A DNA stretch of 64,000 nt from Streptococcus intermedius SK54 = ATCC 27335 (GCF_000413475.1 NZ_ATFK01000003.1:186001-250000), one strand, 5' to 3'; positions 21,621 through 30,432 are shown, numbered from the stretch's first letter. Notes: a model not told the origin generated them from the sequence alone. Numbers and translations: made by a program.

Positions 21621-23358
21621 TATACTGAAGAAATTCTTTGATTTCTGTACAACAGAGGACCGTAGGAAATTTTATCAATCCATTTATCTGGGTATCATCA
21701 AGTCCTTTATCATCGCTCTGCGTATCCCAGCAATCGGCCTAGTCGTTATGGGACTGATTGAGAAGAATCTCTCTATGCAGACCTTCTGGCTGGCTCTGGG
21801 TATCATGTTGGCATCCACTGTGCTAAACGTCTGGATTACACTGAAAATTACCATGCTACAGACGGAAGCGGGCTATCATACCTGTGCTCAGAAGCGGATT
21901 GAAATTGCCGAGCACATGCGCTATCTGCCCATGGGTTACTTTAATCAAAATAGCTTGGGCAAGATTACCAGTGTTACGACCAATACGCTGGAAGGACTGT
22001 CTGATGTAGCTACCAGAGTGGTTATGATGACTGTGCAGGGCTTTCTGACGACTGGCCTCATCACTATGTTGGTCTTTCTCTATGACTGGCGGGTTGGTCT
22101 GGTTCTCTTGGTTGGTCTCGTCCTCTTTCTCCTGCCAAATACCCTTATGCGTTGGCAAGTTGGCAAGGTTTCTGATGACAAGTATCAGGCGGATACGGAC
22201 CTGATAGCCGTTGTTTTGGAATATAGCCAAGGGATTGCAGAAGTAAAGAACTATAATCTGGTTAACCGTTCTGCCAAGAAGCTGTCCAAAGCTATTGAAC
22301 GCAAAAGTCAGCTAGATACCAAAATGACACTCGTGACCTCACCTTACATTGCCCTCCAAGGCATAGTGACCAAGCTGACTGGTCTCTTTATGGGGCTTTT
22401 CTCTATCTACTTTTATCTCAATGGTGGTATGGAGCTGCTGGTAACCATTATGATGATTGTCAGTGGTTTTATGATTTATGAAAATCTAGACGGCGTTGGC
22501 TCTTTCTCTTCTCTCCTGCGCATTGTTGATTTGTCGGTTGATATGGTCAATCAAGTCTTGGCTATCCAGCCTATGGACATCATCGGTCAGGATATTGAGC
22601 CTAAGAGCAGTCGGATTGAGCTGAGAGATGTTAGCTTCTCTTATGGAAATAAGAAAATCATTGACCGAGTTTCCCTCACCATTCCAGAAAAAACGACGAC
22701 TGCCTTGGTCGGACCTTCTGGATCAGGCAAGACAACGCTCTGCAATCTCATTGCCCGCTTCTGGGATGTGGACCATGGAAGTATTAGTTTGGACGGGCAT
22801 GATGTCAGGGATTACAGCTATGACAGCCTGATTCGCAATTTCAGCTTTGTCTTCCAAAGCGTCTACCTCTTTGAGGATACCATTGCCAATAACATTCGTT
22901 TTGGCAAGCCGGAGGCCAGTCAGGAAGAAGTGATAGAGGCTGCCAAGAAAGCCGCCTGTCATGATTTTATCCTCTCGCTACCTGATGGCTATGATACCAA
23001 GATTGGTGAAGGGGGTGCCAGTCTTTCTGGAGGTGAGCGTCAGCGCATTTCCATCGCGCGGGCTATTATCAAGGATGCGCCTATTATCATTCTGGATGAA
23101 GCAACAGCCAATGTTGATCCAGAGAATGAAGAAGCCCTCATGCAGGCTATTCAGGCTCTGACTCGCGATAAGACCATTATCATGATTGCCCACCGACTCA
23201 AGACAGTTGAGCATGCAGACCAGATTTTGGTGTTAGATCAAGGCCGTATTGTCGAGCAAGGCAAACACCAAGACTTACTTGCAAAACAAGGTATCTATAG
23301 TAAGTTTATCCAAGAAAGAAAAACAGCTGCCAGCTGGCGGATTGAGATGGGGGAGTGA
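21613..23358 (+). CDS. ABC exporter half-transporter, permease-ATPase fusion (second subunit)
   Basis: The 581-residue partner of the preceding protein, with six membrane helices followed by a nucleotide-binding domain: Walker A GPSGSGKTT, signature LSGGERQRI, Walker B IIILDEATANVDPENE and switch histidine in AHRLKT. Both ATP sites look catalytically complete, unlike many heterodimers with one degenerate site. The start overlaps the first gene by 8 bases, which indicates translational coupling and a heterodimer. Substrate unknown; drug, peptide or metallophore transport are all possible. A terminator follows after 8 bases. Confidence 0.92.
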   Translation: MLNILKKFFDFCTTEDRRKFYQSIYLGIIKSFIIALRIPAIGLVVMGLIEKNLSMQTFWLALGIMLASTVLNVWITLKITMLQTEAGYHTCAQKRIEIAEHMRYLPMGYFNQNSLGKITSVTTNTLEGLSDVATRVVMMTVQGFLTTGLITMLVFLYDWRVGLVLLVGLVLFLLPNTLMRWQVGKVSDDKYQADTDLIAVVLEYSQGIAEVKNYNLVNRSAKKLSKAIERKSQLDTKMTLVTSPYIALQGIVTKLTGLFMGLFSIYFYLNGGMELLVTIMMIVSGFMIYENLDGVGSFSSLLRIVDLSVDMVNQVLAIQPMDIIGQDIEPKSSRIELRDVSFSYGNKKIIDRVSLTIPEKTTTALVGPSGSGKTTLCNLIARFWDVDHGSISLDGHDVRDYSYDSLIRNFSFVFQSVYLFEDTIANNIRFGKPEASQEEVIEAAKKAACHDFILSLPDGYDTKIGEGGASLSGGERQRISIARAIIKDAPIIILDEATANVDPENEEALMQAIQALTRDKTIIMIAHRLKTVEHADQILVLDQGRIVEQGKHQDLLAKQGIYSKFIQERKTAASWRIEMGE

Positions 23359-23366
23359 TAGTATTT

Positions 23367-23393
23367 AAACCGTTGTAAATCAGCGGTTTTTTT
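23367..23393 (+). terminator. Terminator of the TetR/ABC cassette
   Basis: AAACCGTTG pairs with CAGCGGTTT (one wobble or mismatch) around TAAAT and runs into seven T residues. Confidence 0.75.
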
Positions 23394-23410
23394 ACGTTTG
23401 TTTTCATTTG

Positions 23411-23447
23411 TTTCAGTCTTGACTGAAATGAGTGAAAGAGGTATACT
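23411..23447 (+). promoter_or_regulatory. Promoter with a perfect palindrome over the -35, upstream of the GbsR-like gene
   Basis: TTGACT (23419-23424) and TATACT (23442-23447) are 17 bases apart. The perfect 18-base dyad TTTCAGTCTTGACTGAAA (23411-23428) covers the -35. A MarR/GbsR-type dimer bound there would exclude RNA polymerase; autoregulation is inferred from position. Confidence 0.7.
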
Positions 23448-23467
23448 ATAGGTAAGAGGTAACAGAT

Positions 23468-23956
23468 ATGAATCAGAAAAAGAAGATTAGTTTAAAGCCA
23501 GAGTTACAAAAGTTTATTGAGAATATTGCTGCCATTTATGAAGGTTATGGTATTCCACGAATCGGGGGTAGGATTTTCGGTTTGAGTCTTGTTTATGGAG
23601 AACCTTTGTCAGCAGAAGATATGTCGGCTCTCCTTCAAGCAAGCAGGAGCAGTATTTCTACCAATATTCGAGCATTGATGCTCAATGGCTGGATAGAAAA
23701 GGTTACCTTTCCTGGAGATAGGATTGACTATTTTAGATTTTCCCCCCAGGCTTGGGAACGAGTTCTAGAACATCGAAAAGAAGCTTTATTTCCAATCAAG
23801 CAGATTGTTGAAAGGGGACAGCAGGAACTGGCTGAAGATTCGCTCGAGCACCAGCAGTTAGAAGACATGAAAGCATGGCTGGATATCCAGACTCATTATC
23901 AGGAGGAAATGTTGAAGGCTTGGCAGAAACATATCAGAGACAAGCAAAGAAGGTGA
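23468..23956 (+). CDS. GbsR/MarR family transcriptional regulator
   Basis: A 162-residue winged-helix protein of the GbsR-MarR type. YGIPRIGGRIFGLSLVYG, LSAEDMSALLQASRSSISTN and the wing VTFPGDRIDYFRF match the family pattern. Members respond to small ligands and are typically dimeric. Its promoter contains a perfect 18-base palindrome. The next gene, an alpha/beta hydrolase, begins 5 bases after its stop, and an alternative GTG overlaps the stop, so the two form an operon. The regulator probably controls that hydrolase. Confidence 0.88.
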   Translation: MNQKKKISLKPELQKFIENIAAIYEGYGIPRIGGRIFGLSLVYGEPLSAEDMSALLQASRSSISTNIRALMLNGWIEKVTFPGDRIDYFRFSPQAWERVLEHRKEALFPIKQIVERGQQELAEDSLEHQQLEDMKAWLDIQTHYQEEMLKAWQKHIRDKQRR

Positions 23957-23961
23957 CGAAG

Positions 23962-24975
23962 ATGTATGAAAATCCTTATCAATATTTATCAGGAAATATT
24001 GGAGACAAAAAACTCATTCGGGCGGGTTTTGAAGAAAAGCTCTATGATACAGGACAGGTTAAACTGAATTATGTTGTGGGACCGGACAATGGACCCAATC
24101 TTCTGCTTATTCCAGCTCAAATGGGAACTTGGGAATCTTATGGCAAAGTCCTGATTCCTCTTTCTCAGCAGTTCAAGGTATATGCTATTGATATTCGGGG
24201 GCATGGCAAGTCCAGTTGGACACCAGGAGATTATTCTTGGTCTACAATCGGTCAGGATATGCGTTCCTTTATTGACAATGTCGTCCAAGGGAAAGTAATC
24301 ATTTCGGGAAATTCTTCAGGAGGTATTATCGCTCTTTGGTGTGCAGCCAATTTGGGTTCAGAAGTAGCAGGAATTGTCATTGAGGATGCTCCTGTCTTTT
24401 CTGCAGAGATGCCTCGTTTTAAGGAGAGGGACCGTTTTGTCTACAATGGTCTCAAGCATATGGTAGAAAAAATAGGGGATTTGGACAATCGTGATTTGGC
24501 GGATTATTTTTCAGGTCAGGAGATGCCTGTCTCGGAGAATCGGGTTAAAAAAATGCCTGACTGGATGATTCGTTTATTATCAAAGCGTATCAAGAAATTT
24601 CAAACCAATCACCCCAATCAGCCACTGGAAGTTGGTTTTCCATCTGCTTTGAAGCTGCTTCTGAAATCACTGTCCATGTTTGATCCAGATTTTGCTCGCG
24701 CTTTTGTGGATGGCCGATTTTATCAAGGTATTCATCATGCTGAAGCCCTGAAAGCAAGCACTTGTCCAATACTATTTCTCCATGCTAACTGGAAAAGATA
24801 TGAGAAGTACGGTCTAGTTGGGGCTCTAGATGACCAGGATGTTCAGCATATTCTGGAACTGGCGCCACAGACTATTTACAAAAAAATTCCAGCCAACCAT
24901 GTCATCCATGCATTTAAACCTCGTTGCTATATCCAAGCTTTGCTGGAGTTTAAAGACACAATTCAGAACAGCTAA
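23962..24975 (+). CDS. Alpha/beta hydrolase
   Basis: A 337-residue alpha/beta-fold hydrolase. The nucleophile elbow GNSSGG puts the catalytic serine near residue 118. IDIRGHGKSS precedes it, the acid is probably within the FLHANW region, and NHVIHAF near the end carries the histidine. No signal peptide is seen, so it is cytosolic. The ATG at 23962 was chosen because AGAAGG lies 8-13 bases upstream; the longer frame from 23875 would overlap the regulator extensively. Substrate unknown. It forms a two-gene operon with the regulator and ends in a clear terminator. Confidence 0.88.
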   Translation: MYENPYQYLSGNIGDKKLIRAGFEEKLYDTGQVKLNYVVGPDNGPNLLLIPAQMGTWESYGKVLIPLSQQFKVYAIDIRGHGKSSWTPGDYSWSTIGQDMRSFIDNVVQGKVIISGNSSGGIIALWCAANLGSEVAGIVIEDAPVFSAEMPRFKERDRFVYNGLKHMVEKIGDLDNRDLADYFSGQEMPVSENRVKKMPDWMIRLLSKRIKKFQTNHPNQPLEVGFPSALKLLLKSLSMFDPDFARAFVDGRFYQGIHHAEALKASTCPILFLHANWKRYEKYGLVGALDDQDVQHILELAPQTIYKKIPANHVIHAFKPRCYIQALLEFKDTIQNS

Positions 24976-25000
24976 AGCAAGCCAATGGCTTGCTATTTTT
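24976..25000 (+). terminator. Terminator after the regulator-hydrolase operon
   Basis: AGCAAGCC and GGCTTGCT pair around AAT and are followed by ATTTTT. The first arm starts right after the stop codon. Confidence 0.8.
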
Positions 25001-25016
25001 CATTTATTGGTAGGAA

Positions 25017-25025
25017 TGGTATAAT
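25017..25025 (+). promoter_or_regulatory. Extended -10 promoter upstream of the DUF2130 gene
   Basis: TGGTATAAT is a perfect extended -10 about 140 bases before the ATG. A second TATAAT lies at 25105-25110. An 8-base inverted pair, GTTGATAG near 25026 and CTATCAAC near 25111, brackets the leader; its meaning is unclear. Confidence 0.5.
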
Positions 25026-25165
25026 AGTTGATAGTCGTGAGAAGTAGATTAGTGAATTTGGGATAATGATGAAAAATAGAGTTAGAAATAATAAATGATA
25101 GCGATATAATCTATCAACTTGGAAAAAAAGAATAAAATGTTTAATTTTAGATGAAGAGGTACCCC

Positions 25166-26434
25166 ATGAACGAAATCAAATGCCCTAACTGTGGGGAGGT
25201 TTTTACAGTCAATGAGAGCCAGTACAGTGAGCTTTTGTCGCAGGTTCGAACTGCAGAGTTTGACAAGGAAATTCATGCTCGGATTGAGCAGGAGCTGGCT
25301 TTAGCAGAGCAAAAATCCCAGAATATCCAACAAGCTCTCTTATCGCAGAAAGAGCAGGAAATTAGCAATCTTCAAAGTCAAATTGCTCAGTTTGAGACCC
25401 AGCAGGAATTGGCAAAGAAAGAGGCAGAGCAGGCAGCTAGTCTTCAGTTACAAGAAAAAGACAAGGAAGTTCAGCAATTGGAAAGTCAGCTGACAACCCT
25501 GCGCTTGGAGCATGAAAATCAATTGCAAAAGACCTTGTCTGCGCTGGAAAAAGAGCGAGACGAGGTTAAGAACCAGCTAGTCTTGCAAGAAAAGGAAGCA
25601 GCGCTGGCTCAGACCTCGCTCAAAGAGCGCTATGAGGTAGAGCTGCGGCAGAAAGATGAGACCATAGAGTTCTACAAGGATTTTAAGGCCAAGCAGTCTA
25701 CTAAGATGATTGGCGAGAGTTTGGAACAGCACTGCGAGTACGAGTTTAACAAGAACCGTATGGCCATGTTTCCACGAGCGGAGTTTGGCAAGGACAATGA
25801 TGCCAGAACCGGCAGCAAGGGTGACTACATTTACCGTGAGGTGGATGAAAATGGTGTAGAAATTCTCTCCATCATGTTTGAGATGAAAAATGAAGGCGAT
25901 GAGACAGCGACCAAGAAGAAAAACGAACATTTCTTCAAAGAGCTTGATAAAGATCGACATGAGAAAGGCTGTGAATATGCTATTCTTGTGACACTTCTTG
26001 AGGCTGACAGCGAGCTCTACAATTCAGGTATTGTCGATGTATCTTATGCCTATGAGAAGATGTACGTTATTCGGCCTCAGTTCTTCCTACCCATGATTAC
26101 CCTCTTGCGTAATGCTGCCCTCAATTCGCTCCAGTACAAGCAGGAACTGGCCTTGGTGCGGGAGCAGAATATTGATATTACGCATTTTGAGGAAGATTTG
26201 GATGCCTTTAAAGTAGCTTTCGCTAAGAACTATCAGTCTGCTTCGACAAACTTTGGCAAGGCAATCGAAGAGATTGACAAGGCCATCCGCCGTATGGAAG
26301 AAATCAAGAAATTCCTGACGACCTCTGAAAACCAGCTGCGCTTAGCAAATAACAAACTGGAGGATGTCTCTGTCAAAAAACTGACACGCAAAAATCCTAC
26401 TATGAAAGCTAAGTTTGAAGCTTTGAAGGAGTGA
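25166..26434 (+). CDS. DUF2130 domain protein (coiled coil plus nuclease-like domain)
   Basis: A 422-residue cytosolic protein. It starts with a CPNCGEVF zinc-ribbon half (Cys6, Cys9) and then a long glutamine- and glutamate-rich coiled coil (about 25-185). The DUF2130 domain follows (about 190-400), with EFNKNRMAMFPRAEFGKDND, KGDYIYR and FEMKNE, a layout reminiscent of PD-(D/E)xK nucleases. The E-x-K motif supports a DNA-related role, but no function is established. The ATG at 25166 has GAAGAGG upstream. GC is high (57% by hand count at 26101-26160), with a drop right after its end. Confidence 0.85.
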   Translation: MNEIKCPNCGEVFTVNESQYSELLSQVRTAEFDKEIHARIEQELALAEQKSQNIQQALLSQKEQEISNLQSQIAQFETQQELAKKEAEQAASLQLQEKDKEVQQLESQLTTLRLEHENQLQKTLSALEKERDEVKNQLVLQEKEAALAQTSLKERYEVELRQKDETIEFYKDFKAKQSTKMIGESLEQHCEYEFNKNRMAMFPRAEFGKDNDARTGSKGDYIYREVDENGVEILSIMFEMKNEGDETATKKKNEHFFKELDKDRHEKGCEYAILVTLLEADSELYNSGIVDVSYAYEKMYVIRPQFFLPMITLLRNAALNSLQYKQELALVREQNIDITHFEEDLDAFKVAFAKNYQSASTNFGKAIEEIDKAIRRMEEIKKFLTTSENQLRLANNKLEDVSVKKLTRKNPTMKAKFEALKE

Positions 26435-26439
26435 GAAAA

Positions 26440-26826
26440 TTGGACTTAACAACCCGTTGGATACAATCAACCAAATTTGCTGAGATTGATCGAATTATAG
26501 AAAGGCTGCTACAAGAAGGGAAGGAAACTTTTAATCAGCAATGGCAGGCTGCTTCTTCAGAATTACGTAAAGAAATATGGATTGAACGAGGCAAACAAGT
26601 ACTGTTAGCTAATGTAGTTTATTTTTTATTACTTTGCTATTTAGTCTTTTTTCAAGGGATACCCTTATCTGTTAAGAATTTACCTTATCTTGGACTAGGT
26701 TTGTTAGTTTTTTCAGGGATTGGATTTATGGACGATGAAGAGGCGACTGACTTGGTTATTAAGAAAAAACGTCAGATAGCGGTAACTATTTATAAGCAGT
26801 ATTTTGAAAGAAAAATAGAAAAATGA
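26440..26826 (+). CDS. Small membrane protein of unknown function
   Basis: A 128-residue protein with two hydrophobic segments at about residues 54-70 (VLLANVVYFLLLCYLVFF) and 80-95, and charged flanks. The TTG at 26440 was chosen because AAGGAG (26426-26431) lies 8 bases upstream; the GTG at 26431 sits on top of that ribosome site. The ribosome site overlaps the end of the DUF2130 gene, so the two are translated together. Its own stop overlaps the next start (ATGA). Not recognised; base composition is much more AT-rich than the DUF2130 gene. Confidence 0.7.
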   Translation: MDLTTRWIQSTKFAEIDRIIERLLQEGKETFNQQWQAASSELRKEIWIERGKQVLLANVVYFLLLCYLVFFQGIPLSVKNLPYLGLGLLVFSGIGFMDDEEATDLVIKKKRQIAVTIYKQYFERKIEK

Positions 26827-26975
26827 TAGATCAATTGACTGTTCAAGAATATCAGAAAGAAGACGCAGAAGTTCTGCCGCCCCTGTATAAAGTATTGGGC
26901 TATTCAGCAGAAAAAGATGAATTGCAAAGTAGACTCAGGGATATTTTTGTAAGTAAACTTTTGAGAGGATTCTGA
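26823..26975 (+). pseudogene. N-terminal fragment of a GNAT acetyltransferase
   Basis: A 50-codon frame, starting in an ATGA overlap with the previous gene, reads QLTVQEYQKEDAEVLPPLYK and LGYSAEKDELQSRL. This matches the first helix-loop of GNAT acetyltransferases but stops before the acetyl-CoA-binding strand. The remaining two thirds of such a gene are absent, so a deletion has removed them. It may still be translated. Its tail contains the GAGAGG ribosome site of the following hydrolase gene. Confidence 0.65.
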
Positions 26976-26977
26976 AT

Positions 26978-27784
26978 ATGGTCTATCGTGCAAAAAATCA
27001 TATCCTGCATTTTAACGAAAAAAGCATGGACTATGCGACCTTTGGAAAAGGTAAGAAGCCGCTGCTCATCATTCCAGGTCTAGGGGATGGTTTGGCGACT
27101 GTTAAGGGAATGGCGCAAATGCTTGCCCTAGCTTATAGAGGTTTCACAACAGCTTACCAGGTCTACGTTTTTAGCCGAATCAATGAATTACCAGAAAATT
27201 ATACAACACGAAATATGGCGACTGATATAGCTGAAGCTATGGATGTTTTAGGTCTGAAAACGATTGCTGTCCTAGGAATTTCCCAAGGCGGTATGATTGC
27301 CCAGTGGTTGGCAGCAGATTTCCCGGAAAGAGTTGAAAAATTGATTTTGACAGTTACAATTGCGAAACTGAATAATCTTGGTAGGGAGAGGATTACTCGC
27401 TGGCTTGAGTTGAGTCAGACTGGAGCCTATAAAGAACTGATATTTGATATTGCAAGTCACTCTTATACGGCTAAATCTTTTGGAAAATTCAAATACCTTT
27501 ATCGGATAATGGGAATCTTTGGTCGCATTAAAGATAAACAGCGGATTGCTATTCAGGCCATCTCATGCTTAAGACATGATAGTCTGGCTGTTTTGGGAAA
27601 GATCAAGTGCCCTACGCTAATCATTGGAGCAGAAGAAGATGATGTTCTAGGTGTGGGAGCTTCGCTCGAATTGCATCAACATATCAAAGATAGCCAGCTG
27701 ACTATTTTGCCAGACTGTGGCCACGCACTCTATGAACAGCATAAGGATTTCCAAAAGAGAGTTTTAGTATTTTTAGAAAGTTAA
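26978..27784 (+). CDS. Alpha/beta hydrolase
   Basis: A 268-residue alpha/beta hydrolase. IIPGLGDG forms the oxyanion region, LGISQGGMIAQWLA holds the nucleophilic serine near residue 104, IIGAEEDDV supplies the acid, and DCGHALYEQ carries the histidine. No signal peptide. A ribosome site GAGAGG lies 8 bases upstream. It is followed by truB after 3 bases. Substrate unknown; it may be an esterase or a homoserine-acetyltransferase-like protein. It is not closely similar to the other hydrolase at 23962. Confidence 0.88.
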   Translation: MVYRAKNHILHFNEKSMDYATFGKGKKPLLIIPGLGDGLATVKGMAQMLALAYRGFTTAYQVYVFSRINELPENYTTRNMATDIAEAMDVLGLKTIAVLGISQGGMIAQWLAADFPERVEKLILTVTIAKLNNLGRERITRWLELSQTGAYKELIFDIASHSYTAKSFGKFKYLYRIMGIFGRIKDKQRIAIQAISCLRHDSLAVLGKIKCPTLIIGAEEDDVLGVGASLELHQHIKDSQLTILPDCGHALYEQHKDFQKRVLVFLES

Positions 27785-27787
27785 CCA

Positions 27788-28666
27788 ATGAACGGAATTA
27801 TCAACCTAAGAAAAGAAGCGGGCATGACCTCGCATGATGCGGTATTTAAGCTGCGCAAGATTTTAAAAACCAAGAAAATCGGTCATGGGGGCACCTTGGA
27901 TCCAGATGTGGTAGGGGTGCTTCCGATTGCTGTGGGCAAGGCGACACGTTTGGTCGAGTTCATGCAGGAGGAAGGCAAGGTCTACGAGGGGGAGATTACT
28001 CTGGGTTGCTCAACAACGACAGAGGATGCCAGCGGAGACATCCTAGAGTGGACGCCAGTGACGGAACTTTTAGAAGAAGCCCTTATCGATGAAGCTATGG
28101 AGTCCATGATTGGTGAGATTTGCCAGATTCCGCCTATGTACTCAGCAGTCAAGGTCAATGGCCGCAAGCTTTATGAGTATGCTCGTGCGGGTCAAGAAGT
28201 GGAGCGGCCAGAGCGGCAGGTGACTATCTATAGCTTTGAGCGCACCAGTCCGATTTCCTACGAAGATGAGGAAGCCCGCTTTCGTTTTCGAGTGAAATGC
28301 AGCAAGGGGACCTATGTCCGAACCCTGTCTGTTGATTTGGGAGCCAAGCTTGGCTTTGCCAGTCACATGTCCAAGCTGACACGGACTTCCTCTGCAGGTA
28401 TGAGCTTAGATGATGCTTTGACCCTGGATGAAATAGCAGAGCGAGTAGAAGTGGAAGATTTCTCCTTTCTCCAACCACTCGAATTGGGTATAGGGGATTT
28501 GGTTAAGATAGACCTTACAAAAGATCAGGCAGAGGATGTGCGATTTGGTCGATTTATTGATGTGAATTCTAATGAAACTCAAGTAGCTGGATTTTTCCAG
28601 GGGAAATTGCTTGCTATTCTAGAAAAGCGTGACGAAGAATATAAACCTAGAAAAGTGTTTCTTTAA
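27788..28666 (+). CDS. truB: tRNA pseudouridine(55) synthase TruB
   Basis: It makes the universal pseudouridine 55 in the T-loop of tRNA. The 292-residue protein has [13 protein letters not shown] with the catalytic aspartate near residue 38, the [19 protein letters not shown] segment and the [10 protein letters not shown] motif, with a short C-terminal PUA-like tail. The start follows the hydrolase stop by 3 bases with a poor ribosome site. GC falls from 57% (27901-27960) to 37% (28561-28620, hand counts) near base 28480, pointing to a recombination junction inside the gene. Confidence 0.95.
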   Translation: MNGIINLRKEAGMTSHDAVFKLRKILKTKKIGHGGTLDPDVVGVLPIAVGKATRLVEFMQEEGKVYEGEITLGCSTTTEDASGDILEWTPVTELLEEALIDEAMESMIGEICQIPPMYSAVKVNGRKLYEYARAGQEVERPERQVTIYSFERTSPISYEDEEARFRFRVKCSKGTYVRTLSVDLGAKLGFASHMSKLTRTSSAGMSLDDALTLDEIAERVEVEDFSFLQPLELGIGDLVKIDLTKDQAEDVRFGRFIDVNSNETQVAGFFQGKLLAILEKRDEEYKPRKVFL

Positions 28667-28691
28667 CATTTTGTGATAAAATAGATAAGTG

Positions 28692-29624
28692 ATGAAAACG
28701 ATTAGAATTAAAAACGAACAAGACATTCAGCAAATTGAACATACAGTATTAGTGCTAGGGTATTTTGACGGACTGCATAAGGGGCATCAAGTATTGTTTG
28801 CTGAGGCGAGAAAGATTGCATCAGATAAGGATTTGAAAATTGCAGTGCTGACTTTCCCAGAGTCTCCTAAATTGACTTTTGTACGTTACCAGCCTTCATT
28901 GATGCTTCATTTGACAAGCTTAGAAGATCGCTTGCAGCAATTAGAAAATCTTGGTGTAGATTATCTCTATTTGATTGACTTTACCAGTCAATTTGCTCGC
29001 AATACGGCCAAGCAATTTGTTGAAAAATACATCTCGCGTTTGAAAGCAAAGGCAGTCGTTGCAGGTTTTGATTATCATTGTGGTTCTGATCGACGCAGTG
29101 CAGAAGATTTGGAAACACTGTTTGACGGACAAGTTATCGTGGTTCCCTCTGTAAATTTGAATGGTTCTAAAATTAGTTCAACTCGTATTCGAGAGACAAT
29201 ACTAGCCGGAAATGTAGCGGAAAGCAATCAATTGCTAGGTTATTCGCTATCCACCTGTGGCATAGTCGTTCATGGTAATGCAAGAGGGCGAACGATTGGC
29301 TATCCAACGGCAAATCTTGCTCCACTAGATCGAGTTATTCTACCAGCAGATGGTGTTTATGTGGTCGATGTAGAGCATGACGGTCAGATTTATCGAGGAA
29401 TGGCTAGCGTCGGAAAAAATGTTACTTTTGAAGGCGATGAACTTCGTTTTGAAGTCAATTTTTTGGATTTTTCACAAGATATTTATGGTGATACTATTCG
29501 TATTTTTTGGTTAGAAAAAATACGAGATATGGTAAAATTCGATAATGTAGCTGAGCTAGTCAAACAATTACAGGTAGATGAGAAAATCGCAAGATATTGG
29601 ACTCCTAAAAATGGGAACCACTAA
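28692..29624 (+). CDS. ribF: Bifunctional riboflavin kinase / FMN adenylyltransferase
   Basis: RibF converts riboflavin to FMN and then FAD. The N-terminal adenylyltransferase half shows GYFDGLHKGHQ near residues 24-34 and ISSTRIRE. The C-terminal riboflavin kinase half shows GNARGRTIGYPTANL and GMASVGKN. At 310 residues it has the normal length. A GTG at 28689 immediately precedes the chosen ATG at 28692. It lies 25 bases after truB, the usual streptococcal order. Confidence 0.95.
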   Translation: MKTIRIKNEQDIQQIEHTVLVLGYFDGLHKGHQVLFAEARKIASDKDLKIAVLTFPESPKLTFVRYQPSLMLHLTSLEDRLQQLENLGVDYLYLIDFTSQFARNTAKQFVEKYISRLKAKAVVAGFDYHCGSDRRSAEDLETLFDGQVIVVPSVNLNGSKISSTRIRETILAGNVAESNQLLGYSLSTCGIVVHGNARGRTIGYPTANLAPLDRVILPADGVYVVDVEHDGQIYRGMASVGKNVTFEGDELRFEVNFLDFSQDIYGDTIRIFWLEKIRDMVKFDNVAELVKQLQVDEKIARYWTPKNGNH

Positions 29625-29705
29625 ATCATGTAGTAAGCTTCTTATTTTTCCTAAAAAATAGGAGAAAATTTGTAAAAATACCTAGTAATCTTACATAAAA
29701 TTTAG

Positions 29706-29711
29706 TATAAT
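29706..29711 (+). promoter_or_regulatory. -10 element upstream of spx
   Basis: TATAAT lies 33 bases before the spx ATG. No strong -35 is visible. Confidence 0.5.
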
Positions 29712-29744
29712 GATAACAGTTACAAATAATAAGAAGAGAAATGC

Positions 29745-30146
29745 ATGGTTACACTATTTTTATCACCGAGTTGTACAAGTTGTCGCAAGGCGCGTGCATG
29801 GCTATCTAATCATGAAGTTCCTTTTGAGGAACACAATATCATGACGAGTCCTCTATCTGCATCAGAATTGCAACATATCCTTTCTCTCACGGAGAATGGA
29901 ACAGATGACATCATTTCAACTCGCTCCAAAATATTTCAAAAATTAAATTTAGATGTTGAAAGTTTATCAATTTCTGAGTTATTACGCTTAATTGAAGAAA
30001 ATCCAAGTCTTTTACGTCGTCCGATTATTTTAGAGGGAAAACGAATGCAAATTGGATTTAATGAAGATGAGATTCGTGCGTTTTTGCCTCGCGGATATCG
30101 AAAACAAGAATTGCGTGCTGCAACCCTGAGAGCTGAGATTGAGTAA
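29745..30146 (+). CDS. spx: Transcriptional regulator Spx (ArsC family)
   Basis: Spx binds the RNA polymerase alpha subunit and redirects transcription during thiol and oxidative stress. The redox switch CTSC is at residues 10-13. [20 protein letters not shown] is the family core, and the 133-residue length is typical. Streptococci usually carry two Spx paralogues; which one this is cannot be decided here. It has its own -10 and is followed 1 base later by the UPF0223 gene. Confidence 0.92.
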   Translation: MVTLFLSPSCTSCRKARAWLSNHEVPFEEHNIMTSPLSASELQHILSLTENGTDDIISTRSKIFQKLNLDVESLSISELLRLIEENPSLLRRPIILEGKRMQIGFNEDEIRAFLPRGYRKQELRAATLRAEIE

Positions 30147-30147
30147 T

Positions 30148-30432
30148 ATGAATAAAAACTATCGTTACCCACTAGACATGTCGTGGAGCACTGAAGAGCT
30201 TGCTTCAGTGCTTTCTTTTTTGAATGATGTAGAGCGGGCTTATGAAGAAAAAATAACAGCAGAAGAGATACTATTATCTTACAAACTCTTCAAAAAAATT
30301 GTTCCAAGCAAAGCTGAAGAAAAGCGGATTGGACGTGAATTTGAAATAGCGAGTGGCTATTCCTTATATCGAGCTGTTCAAACTGCAAAACAAAAGGAGA
30401 AAGGAATGTTTTCTCTTGGAAAAGAAATTTAA
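30148..30432 (+). CDS. UPF0223 family protein
   Basis: A 94-residue helical cytosolic protein of the UPF0223 family, with [16 protein letters not shown] at its start. No catalytic motif. The role is unknown; homologues sit beside spx and the inositol-phosphatase-like gene in streptococci. The ATG at 30148 follows the spx stop directly. Its last 17 bases overlap the next gene. Confidence 0.88.
   Translation: MNKNYRYPLDMSWSTEELASVLSFLNDVERAYEEKITAEEILLSYKLFKKIVPSKAEEKRIGREFEIASGYSLYRAVQTAKQKEKGMFSLGKEI

Noticed and set aside
19224..23358. Prophage or conjugative element
   Set aside because: No integrase, relaxase, phage structural genes or attachment repeats were seen around the GC-rich cassette.
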